From Owenia fusiformis (taxonomy: Eukaryota > Annelida > Polychaeta > Sabellida > Oweniidae): a DNA stretch of 64,000 nucleotides. The DNA lies in NCBI GenBank assembly GCA_903813345.2, contig CAIIXF020000010.1:8796349-8860348 (forward strand). Direction: 5' to 3'. How positions within the stretch are numbered: position 1 is the stretch's first letter; every line of letters begins with the position of its first letter. This document shows, in pieces, positions 10,623-22,600 of the stretch. The notes below the pieces were generated by a model that was given only the letters and a program-made list of their open reading frames with translations, did not search any database and was not told where the DNA came from. A program made the position numbers and the translations under genes.

Positions 10623-13600
10623 GTAAGCTACATTTTCAAATACCATTTGGCGGGATGTTTCCCATGTAAGTACAAGTTCTGTTGAAAAGCCAATTTCCAA
10701 AATGGCCACCATTAGTGTCAATTTTACAGTATATTGTTATTGTATTTTTGTGTCCTAAATGTTTTCACAGAACATAACTGCAGGATGGTGCACTTTAGAC
10801 TTCACCTGAGCAGTGTATGCCCTAAGGATTCCAGAGCTGCTGGTCAAAAAGGCATTACTGACCAGTTGCAATGTTATTTTCCTATACCTAGTGAAAAAAT
10901 CAACTGGTCAGTATCAAAAGTAACCAGATAATGAACAGCTGTCCGACGCTTAAGGCGTGCCCTGCACCTGAGATGTGATATACCATGTGTGTCATATTGC
11001 TGTTTCTATACGAATATGGAAAAGTTCACCTTATATTGTCTTTTAGTGGAGAAAATAGACAAATTGATTTTTTCTCATAAGTTCAATTTCCTGAATGGAA
11101 AAAAAAACAATAACAGAAAAGAAATAAAACAAAACTTGACTCTGTGTGAACCAAATAATATACCCCTGCAGCAGTTACCTCCTGCTTCGTTTCAACATAA
11201 TATATATTATATATAATATGTCAGGTCATGACATCTAAAAAGTCAATAAAATATATTATATCACTGCGGAAGGTGAAGCATTTGTCCTAAGCTACCACTG
11301 TAAGGTGGCTCGATCCAATGACATCACTATTTATCTGAGAACTTGATTGATTTTCTTTAATCAAAACTGATTTCTTTTCTAATATTTCATGTTTTTGGAA
11401 TATTTTGGCAAAATAGTAATTGAGTTTGACAAAAGAGTATATAGCTTGTGATTAAACAGAGAATTGAATGGTTTATAGCTGGAGATGGTGAAATATTATG
11501 TGAATTTATTTAAGTTTTGTATTGAAATCATAAAGGACAACTCATTCCCTGGACAACTCATCCCTGGACAACTCATTCCTGGATAACTCATCCCTGGACA
11601 ACTCATCCCCAAGAAAACTCATCCCCAAGACAACTCATCCCGGAGTTGCCCAGAGTTGAATAGTTTATAGCTGGAGATGGTGAAATATTAGGGAGTTTAA
11701 GCTTGCAATGTAAACACGAACGGAAAATATTTAAGCGATGCATTTGTGTGGGCGATTGGTCATACATATACAGGGTTGGTTTTTTTATATGCAAGCTTAA
11801 CTCCCTATTATGTGAGTTTATTTAAGTTTTGTATTGAAACCATAAAGGACAACTCATCCCCTGGACAACTCATCCCCTAGACAACTCATCCCTGGACAAC
11901 TTATTCCCTATACAACTCATCCCCTAGACAACTCATCCCAGAGGTGCCCGGTTACCGCCATAAAGTAATCAATTTGAAAATCAGAGATAAGCTAGATCAG
12001 AACATTGACTTCTTACTTTATTATGCATGTATTGAAAACACACCAGAAGCTGTATCAATAAATTTTCATAGGGAAAGTATAGCAGCCGTCACCTTGAACA
12101 TGACGTCAACCATGCTTTGAATCCGCAATCATATTTAATAGAAAAACAACAACAAAAGGGCTTTTGAGTTGAAATATATGAAATATTGAAAGTCAGTTAT
12201 ACAAATGTTTATCCTGAATTGAAATATTGTAGTGTGACAAAAATCTAGATGAAACATGCCATTAGTTCATGTTTACATTTTTGTCCTTTTCATACTTTAT
12301 GTACAGGTATATTTGTTAGGAGTTAGTAATTGATTTTTAATTCTCTGATATGCAGCGCAGATGAATGAAATTGATTTAAAAATGTGTTCCGTGACCTTGC
12401 AGTGACAGTCTGTTTACTGAGGATGTAAAATCCTTGGCCTTATAATAAATTAACTCTCTTTTCACTAATTGTGTATCTTCCTTGGCCTTGCAATGGATTA
12501 ACCCTCTGTTTACTGATCATGTATTATCATTGTCCTTACAATGGATTAACCCTCTGTTTACTGATCATGTATTAACACTGTCCTTACAATGGCTTAACCC
12601 TCTGTTTACTGATCATGTATTTAAATTGTCCTTACAATGGATTAACCCTCTGTTTACTGGTCATGTATTAACATTGTCCTTACAATGGATTAACCGTCTA
12701 TATACTGATCATGTATTAACACTGTCCTTACAATGGCTCCTCTGTTTACTGATCATGTATTAAAATTGTCCTTACAATGGATTAACCCTCTGTTTACTGA
12801 TCATGTATTATCATTGTCCTTACACTGGATTAACCCTCTGTTTACTGACCATGTATTAAAATTGTCCTTACAATGGATTAACCCTCTGTTTACTGATCAT
12901 GTATTAACATTGTCCTTACAATGGATTAACCCTCTATATACTGATCATGTATTAACACTGTCCTTACAATGGATTAACCCTCTGTTTACTGATCATGTAT
13001 TAACATTGTCCTTACAATGGCTTAACCCTCTGTTTACTGATCATGTATTAACACTGTCCTTACAATGGATTAACCCTCTGTTTACTGATCATGTATTAAC
13101 ATTGTCCTTACAATGGATTAACCCTCTATATACTGATCATGTATTATCATTGTCCTTACACTGGATTAACCCTCTGTTTACTGACCATGTATTAAAATTG
13201 TCCTTACAATGGCTTAATCCTCTGTTTACTGATCATGTATTAACATTGTCCTTACAATGGATTAACCCTCTGTTTACTGATCATGTATATTAGTCTTGGC
13301 CCTTATAATAAATTATAACATATTGGTTCTTGCCTTACAATGAATTAGCCCTCTGTTTACTGATCATATTGTACATTAGCCTTGACCTTACAATAGATTA
13401 ATCCTCTGTTCACTATTCATGCATAGCTACACAAGGTGTGACTGATTCCAGCCAAACTGAACACAGTATTTTATGTAATGCCTTGGTCACATTTGCTCCA
13501 ATTTTCTCTACGGCGCCCGGCCGATTCAGTATTTTGTTCAAAATTGAATACAATATTGAACAAAACACTCAATCGGGCGGGCTCCGGCCGATGGATCAGA

Positions 13601-16600
13601 GCAAATGTGACCAAGGCATAACTGTTGTGTATTATATCACAAAAGGTCACTTCTTATGTGATTGTCAAGGTACATATCGACCCTTGCAAAAAGGTTTCTT
13701 GAAAATATGACATGGTAGAGAATATTTTGTAATGTGTGAAAAGAATTTAAGCCCAAGACTCAATGCATTGTGATGACCATTCTGTTTCAGGCGTTTTTTA
13801 AAATCACCACCAGATGCTGCCTATCTCGTGCAAATTTTGGAAAGCATCACCTTCAAGGGATGGTCATTTCACATAGCTCTGAGTCCAGAACATCAGATAT
13901 CGCGCTGGTTGAAGTCTGGGAGGCCTGATATTGCCTCGTTTTATCACGGTTGACCTCAGTGAGAATTGAATAGATATTATCCATAAAAGGTCTCAGCGTC
14001 TCAGATGGTTGATATATATCTTGAGTACATATCAAGGAACTTTTAAGTAAATGAAATAATAAATCTGGCATTCATGTATAATATCACAATTGAGTTGCAT
14101 GATGCCTTTTCCCATTGTTTTTCTTGTCATACTGTCATGTTCATAACACTGAAAACATTTCTTAATGCATTGTTCTGCTGCACAATACTCCATAAACAGG
14201 CAAGAACTTAAGGAATGTTTTAGTAAGCACAATTTTGAATTTTCATACAACACAATTCTTGGGATAAATGTTGTGCCAAATCCAACTGCAATTGTTCTCT
14301 TAAAAGAGATAGCACAAATCATTTTCAAACAATATAAAGCGCGGTCTAACAGTGACTCTGTTTGAGACACTTACAGTGCCTGACTCATCCTTACGAGCAT
14401 TTTGCTCATTGAATAGTTTTTTAGCTCACATGGTGAGCTTTTGCAATCGCTCACTTGTTTTATACATCTAACATAATTTTGTCATAATTTTGTACTTTTA
14501 TTTTACATTACTGAACATATAAATTGTATCTCCATTTTATTATGGGCAATAAAGATATTCAATACATAGACCTCTCTAAATTGAGTTACTGGATCTCTCG
14601 TGCATTTGTTTCGATTATTTACACAACAAGATATCTGGTGATCATTATATTTAATGCAGAGAAAGAAATACAGGTGCTATAGAGTATGTCAACTTAGTGA
14701 TACAAACTAAAAAGTTTATCGGTGATATTTTTTCTAAATTTTTTGTATGTGCGCATTAATCTCTCAGAATCCTACCCTTTTAAATTTCAATTTGCAAACA
14801 GCACTGCACTTATTGGAGAGAATATGGTAATTATCATTAATTAGTTATGAACACTTTCGAAGTAACAATGTGCATCTGGATCGACTCATCAAAATATGTT
14901 ACTATGTAATCTGAAGGTTCTGACATGGACAGTGTTCTATAATTGAGGTCATCTTATGCAATCCAATTCATCAGAAATACCTAGGGAAATCAGTTTCTTT
15001 TACATTGAAAGTGTTTCTTCAGAATGTGCAATAAATTTCCACTTGTAATGTTTATGAAGCAGTTAACCATTTTATTTTGTCAGTTATCATGAAACATGTG
15101 TCTGTATGCTCAAGATCCAAATGCTTTGTACTTTTGTATTATGGTTCTCATGTGATTCTTGATGTAAGGGTTCAATTTGCCATGTCAGTAATATTGAAGC
15201 TTCTAGATTCACACCGGAATAGCCTGACTACGGTAAAGTCAGATACCGTTGTCACAAATGGCGGACATAACCGTCGCTTCAACTGTTTAATCACTTGGTC
15301 CTCATTTCATGGGATTTTATCGTCGTTAATTCTGTGCATGCATTAAGCTCTTGTGATAATGTATCATATGAAATCCCATTTTCGATCAAATTGGGTCGTG
15401 AATCGCCACAATATAGCCTCTTCGATATCGTCAATGACAACGGAATCTGAATTTGAGTAATTTAGAAAGACAACGGCATATGGTAATTACAGTGTCCGTT
15501 GTCCCGTATCTCATTTTGATCGGTTAAAGTAAAGACTTTATTTCGATGGTAGAACATTATTAACTGTACAATGTGTATTTAGACACTTTGATTGATTGTT
15601 GTTCCTAAGGAATTTAGTCTAGGTACTCTATTAAACATACAGTTCATGAAAATCTAATTGAAGCGACGGTTATGTCCGCCATTTGTGACAACGGTATCTG
15701 ACTTTACCGTAGTCAGGCTAATCCGGGGTGAGATTTAGAAATGCCCAAATTCATTATTCATTCGCCAGATTTTCTTTGAGTATGTACTTAATTGTTAAAG
15801 TATTTCCATGAAAATGACATAAGATTAACAAAGAATACATCATATTGCTGAGATTTTCATATATTTGCTCTAATTTTTTTCATCTATCACATTCATTGCA
15901 ACTAAGTCTGAATCACTGACCCCACCAACAAAGGTCCATGTGCAGTATGGCAAGTGATTTTAGACAATCATATCTTTAACCATGACTACTTTCTGGGCAT
16001 AAATACAGTGTTTTTTATTAAAACAATGTGTTTTCTTTCAAGTGAAGTAATCATGATGATAAAAATTTAAATCAAACAAGAATTCGAAAAATTATGATTA
16101 GGGACCCCACGTCAACATTTTTTTCAATATATTGAACCTATTTACTCAAAAGAAGATCTTCTTTTTCTGTTTTTTATTTCATGAAGAGATTATTCAACAA
16201 GGGGTCTAAAACATCTTCAAAAGGTGAATGGTATTGAAAGTCTAGTTTTGAAGATATCAATTTTCGATGACCAAAATTATGCTGAAAACAATGGATAGCA
16301 CGTGTTTTCCCTATGGGAAAATAACATGGGATATGTGTTTTTTAACTTTAATGGATTTCAATATGCATCCCGTTTCAGAAATTGTTAATATGGTGTCGAA
16401 GAAACTTTTGATATGCTTAAATTGAGAAAAACAAGATCCTCTTTTAGAAAATGAGCCTAACATTTTTAAAAAAGTGCCAATGTGGGGTCCTAATCCATTA
16501 TTTTTCAGATAAGAGTTAGATCAATATTTTACTATCATGGGGACTTCACTTGAAAGAAAACATATTGTTTCCATAAAAACCACTGTATTGATGGCCAGAA

Positions 16601-19600
16601 AGTATCCATGGTGAAAGATATGACCGTCTAAAATCACTTGCCATACTGCACATGAACCTTTAATTAGTTTCATGTTCAGTGCCATGGTTGTTACATCACC
16701 ACCAGAAGTGAAGACATATTGCTCAACTTTTCTGTGAATGATGTTTGGCAGTCAACATTCAGAAGTTAGTGCTTGGCAGTTGGTGTTCGACAGTTGTTTT
16801 CTTTAGCATATGGCAGACGGTGACATTTTGCATGTTAATTCCTTGTGGATTATATGTGATTGTTGTGCTGTCTGCCTTTGAAGGCCATTTTTTTTCAAGG
16901 GAACATTATTTGATCTTCTTAAGTTCTTATGCTGCAAAGCTTGCAATATTTATAGTCAAGAGGGCATTGATGTTTCTATCATGAATTAAAATAACACAAT
17001 ATTGTCATCCTATATTTGCAGAATATCCGTGGCCGATGTGATGGAACATGTGAAGTTGTCGTGGAAACCAGATCATTTTGCAAAAAATGTCGCCTCCAGA
17101 AATGCTTTACTGTTGGAATGAGGGCACATATGATACTAAGTAAGATTGAATAGTGTTTATTTACTCCAAAATTCTGCTCAGAGAAAAGTGAAATTTTGTG
17201 TCCAAATATTGGCTTACGTCTCAAATAACAACATTGCAGATCAAATCTTATGATATAAGACTTAATCATTAAGTGCAATGGCAGAAGTTTGAGAATCTAA
17301 ACAGATCTCCGATTTCTTCTTTGAAATCCTCACCACACTAGTTTTTGATGATAAATGTTCTTTCTGTGCCAACGCAGAATCATGGAATATCAGAACATAA
17401 GTGATATACAAAACTTTGTGGTCAAACAGAATAAATTCCTCATATAATTGTATAAAATTGACATGAGTTGAATGATTCAAAAATGAATAGTTCAATAAGT
17501 TCCAAATGTAGAGATATGCCTCCAATCTCTAAGAGAAATAAGAACCCAATCAATGGGTGCTCAAACAATGGTCAATGTCAACATGTTTGGGACAGATCTC
17601 TACTTTTAATGGGAGATTTAATGGCAGATTCAGATCTATAGGGGTGACAAAATTATAACAAAATTATGTACAATTGACCTACCATTCCACACAAGCTCAA
17701 ATACAATATCTCCTAAGAGATCGATGATACTAGTATGTTATTTAAATAAGGTTATTCAGAATTCCAAGTGTAAAAATCTCCCAAATAAGAAAAATGGTAA
17801 CAATAAAATAGAAAATAATACATTATTGTGTAAATCCTTCAGTTTTCTTGGTGTAAAGTATGCATTTATGGGAATTTAAAAATAGGCACGTCTAGGAATG
17901 ATACGAGCCAAAAATACTCTAAAATTGAGACAATTTTTGGTTTAACTTCCTCGCCAGATCTGAACTTCTCTTTAAAGGGTGACGCATATCGTTTAGCAAA
18001 TCGAACGCTCGTTTCTGGTGTTGCTCACCGTTTAGTATAAAAGGCCCGATCCCGGAATAATACTCAAGGGTTTACAGGTTCTAGGTCGTTGTGTCAACAC
18101 CTCTAACTGTTATATAGTATAAGTATATTATAGATCGTCACACATTTATAAAAGGGTGATTTTTATTTTGACAAATCAATTCCACATTTATGGGTGAAAT
18201 TTCAGGATCTTCTATTTGTGTACAATAAGGAAAAATTGGCATCTAAATTTCCCCATAACGTAATAGCACACAGCTTGGCATATGAAATATCCTACAAATG
18301 AAACAAAGCAAGACAAACCGGTTTCTACTACAAGGATTTATATTGGCTGTTGTACATTTATTCTTTGAACGCAATCACTCTTTGGATAACGTTTTCAAAA
18401 TCATTATAAACGGATTACTTTATCTCAAAGACAATTTCAATAAACTGGATTTTACAGAACTCCCCTTATTTCTTAAAAATGGACTGATCCAGTTGATTCG
18501 CCTGGAGCCGCCATATTGTTTTTATACGGGATGCTAATCGTCACCCTTTAAGGTATGTAAAAATGTTCTACGTAAATAATAATAAAATAATTGTGAAATT
18601 TCAAAAATGGTATGATCATTTTTAAATATATAATTCACAAGCTGGTAGTTGCCAGCTTTAATATTAACAGTATAGAAGTACAAATGTTAGGGTATTTTAA
18701 GGGCAAATGTTGATACTTTATCTTCAAGTCACAAAGTTGATAACAGGATTTAAGGGTTGTGTCAAAGTAACTTCTTGAACATAAAAAATAAACCATGTTT
18801 AACAATTTGTGATGTTTAATTTTGGTGATATTGATAAACATAGACATACTTTACGTGTTTTATATCATGATTAATGAAGATTCAATTCTAGGAGTAATAG
18901 AGCAATAACAGAAAAGTTTTGTGACTTATATTCATCGATCTGGGTGCCCATGGGATTTAATTTGTAATAGAAATATTGATCAATCTGCTGATTCAAGAGG
19001 TTACCTAACTTGACCTGGATGAAATACTTAGTGATTTCTAAGTAATATTTAGTTTATACATAAACATGTCTATATGAGATATCATTTATACAATACACAG
19101 CAAAACTAACTATTGCTAGCCTTTAAGATATCATTTACTGATTTGAGATCTTTTCTAGTATATAAGAGCTTAATATATTACTTTTTTACGTTTATCTCAC
19201 TTCTAATATTACTTCAGGTAAATTAAATGTCAGCCTTCTTTAAGCTTACTCTTTCCATTCATTTGACTTAAATTAGGGGAAACAACCTACTTCTCCATGG
19301 AGACAACTGCTTAGTTGTTCAAATTATAATTTCTTAAATCTCAGCTCATCAAATTTTTGCATCCATTCAGATAATTAAGTCCTATTCAAAATCCCAAAAT
19401 ATAAATTCAATGTTTAATTCATAATTGTAATCTGTCAGCGCGTGGTCCCTACTCCTACTTCTTTTGTGCTTTAGCTTCTTACAAGATAGCTTCATCTATA
19501 GTCTTTTAAGTTTCAGAGAAACTTCTTAAAGTTTGTGGTGATTTTATCTGACACCATTGTTATTGTATATATTGTCATAGTCCCCAACCTTTTGTGACTG

Positions 19601-22600
19601 CTGTTGGTGTTCAGCTTTTGATGTTCAATTTTTGTAAGAAATGGCATGTGGTGACATTTTCCATGTTGATGCCTTGTTGACCCAGTGTGGACATCAGTAA
19701 AACATTATTGAAATATGTTACTACAATTTGCCAGTCTTGGCAGTTTGTGCCCTTTAGTACAGTAAGCTACATCAAATATGACATCAAGTCAGAAATTATA
19801 TTTTATTTCCAGGCTACAAGACTTAGCATTTTCAATATATGTTTGTATACTCATGCTGTAACATATTAAGAAGCAAGTTCATAACTCAGGCATACTCTGT
19901 TTCTAGCCACTAAATGTTGTAGCGTCATTTATACGCATAAAACGCCATGGCGTACTCTCAAAATTTAGAGAATAGTTGATTTTTAGATTGAATTGCCTCA
20001 CACTTAAAAAATGGCAAATATTTTACATTTTCTTAGTTTTATATTAGTCAGAATTTCGTATTTTAAAATGCCTCGGAACGCTTCAACTGCAATCTCATTT
20101 TCAAATTTTCTTGGCAGGGAGAACCCACCCCCAACCCCCACAACAATCGCACGCTTCGCTCACTCATGGCGTACACTCAAAAAATATCCATGTTGTTCAA
20201 TGGTTTAATGGTCATTCTATGTTGTGTAAAGGTGTCTGTGTAGATTATAACAAAGACTGTATAAGATATTAATTTAAATCCGCCATTTAATTGCAACAAT
20301 AAAGATAGATAATAAATGTTGGAAGTAATCATTGTTAAAAGCATGTCAATATTTCCTGTGAAATTCTATGTTGTGAAATCCCATCAAATATGAAGCTATT
20401 GAAATGTCTAAGTTCATTATTAGAACTGAATAAAAGACATCTACTTATCACTAGATTACCTTAAATCTTATTATCAATTCGAACATATATATTCACACCT
20501 TCTATAAACTGAACATTTATATGGAAATGTTGTGAGAATGAATGTAAATCAAAATTTCTACAAGTATTTATGAGAAAGTTCATATCATCGTCACATGTTG
20601 TCTCTAAATTCATCAGCTATATTGCACCTTTATTGTTCATACCTTACATAAAAGTCATAAAAATCATATTCCTTAAGCTAGTGATGGGTTTTCCTTTATT
20701 AAATGGGTTGAGACTTGAGAATGTCTGGCTCAAGTTAACACATTCGTTGATTCTAAGTCTATGCCATGGACCTTTAGAAAAATATAAATTCCTTATCGCA
20801 TCCTACGACCTCGACTACATTTGTGCACAATATAAAGTGGTCGTAGGATTCTTTAAACAAATTCCATGATTTATGATTGCGGTAGATGATAATGAGTCCC
20901 TTAAGATGAGATTGCTTCTTTGAGTGTTCATGTTCAATGTAAGATTTCAAGGCAGATTAATGTCACAGTTCCACTGATTAAAGGGTGACCTTCAAGTTGC
21001 AACCTACTGTAAAATATATATTTTTGCATTAGTTAATAGTACATTGCAACATTATTGATTTGTTATTTTCACAAGAAAGGATATGCAATGAATATGAGGC
21101 ATGTTGGCTTTTCTAAGAGAAGGATGCAATGAGTTACTTATGTTAGGCACATTCTGAGAAAGTCGATGCTTTGAGTATCAAATGTGTTATCTAAATTGAT
21201 CCTTGAATCAAACAAAAGAAAAGACTTCCTGTATTAATTATATATTATTTTCAGTATTTTAAGATCATGGATGAATTTACAATCAATTTACATGAGATAT
21301 ATGATGATGAAAGACATATCTTTAGTAGTATCAAGTTATGATAATCACAGGCTTTACAAGAAAAATAATCTAATTGCAATTTGAATCTACCATATCATAT
21401 TCCAAGATATAAATAGTCATTTCTAACAGGATGGATAATATTTTACATTTATTTAGGCATAAATTAGACCCATTTCAATGTGTACTTTTTATATGGACAC
21501 AATGTTTTTCTGAAAGAACTTATTGTACTTCTCCTTACATTAATTAGGCGCTACTTATTTTGGCTGATTTGCTGTTTTGAACATGTGGGGGCTATATAAT
21601 TTTGCAGACTTGCAATATTACAATGTACTTATGATGCTAATTTTCACGGTATTAAAATTTCCGGGGAATTTGGCGGCTACTTAATTTGGCTGATCCACCG
21701 CCGCCAAATTAAGTATAGTAGAAGTACAGTAAATTTTAAGTTGCTTTAGCAAGAAATAAAATTGATGACAAAGAAAAGGGGACACCAAAGATTATATTAA
21801 TTTTTGTTTTATAATCCCCATTTACTCAAAACAATGGTTCATCAAAAACATGTCGATATTTAAAGCCGCACATCGCTCAAGAACACAATCTTTGGTCGTT
21901 CAAGTGGGCCAATTGTAAGATTTTTAGCTTTAATGAAAGTATATACAATGGTGAACAAATGGGGCAAATCTTATATACAAATACTCACGATAAATTTGTC
22001 ATTATGAGGATTGTTCTTCGAATTGCTTCGATTGTCGCCGACAATATTATTTTTGGAAGGTTTCTAAATTTAGAATGTGACGTCACTACTGAATTAGAAC
22101 GCTCAATATTAGTAGCGTAAATTACTCCCCAGGTTTCATAGATTAGTGTTGGTCTTGTGGTAGAATGCTCGCCATGTGCGTAGATGGCAGTAGTTCGAAT
22201 CCCTCCTGGGAATTTTATTTTTGTTTTTTTAACTAAATGTTTGTGCTTTGATATTACGCAGAAAAACAGTTTTTAATCATGTCAAACACTACACTAGAGC
22301 TTTAGTAATCCTGTTGGCTGTATGAAAATATAAAAATAATGTATGTCGAAATATTGCTTTTTAGAACAATGTGCGGGTTTAACAGGTGGTAGATTATATC
22401 GGGGACATTAAATTCGCTACATGTAATTCGGTTACATGCAATGTGATGCTGAATAGCAGTACTTCTAATTTAATGACTGATCAATCAAATTTGATAATAG
22501 AACTTTTACTCATTTTAAAGTGCTGGTCATTTTGGCCATCAAATTTAGATACTGACCAGCTAAGTTGAATACTAGTAATCTGTCAACAGGTCAATTTGAC

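Larger units (their letters stand above)
10623..17021 (+). other. nuclear receptor intron 1
   Basis: GT-AG intron of about 6.4 kb splitting the two zinc fingers. It carries dispersed repeats, GGACAACTCATCCC minisatellites, a 48-bp satellite and several MITEs, listed separately. Stretches 14040-15200 and 16662-16735 contain nothing else that I recognise, apart from the AGCTCAC...GTGAGCT motif near 14423. Confidence 0.8.

Noticed and set aside
12482-13293. Long repeat-protein open frames (16-residue units)
   Set aside because: They are produced by the 48-bp satellite. Related copies continue outside the frames, one deletion shifts the phase, and no splice or start context supports translation.
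12396-13420. CRISPR-like array
   Set aside because: The units are contiguous 48-bp repeats without unique spacers, in a eukaryotic intron.
13796-13890. Possible alternative receptor exon after TTCTGTTTCAG
   Set aside because: The reading [16 protein letters not shown] then a stop lacks zinc-finger spacing and a usable donor. The true second-finger exon is at 17022.
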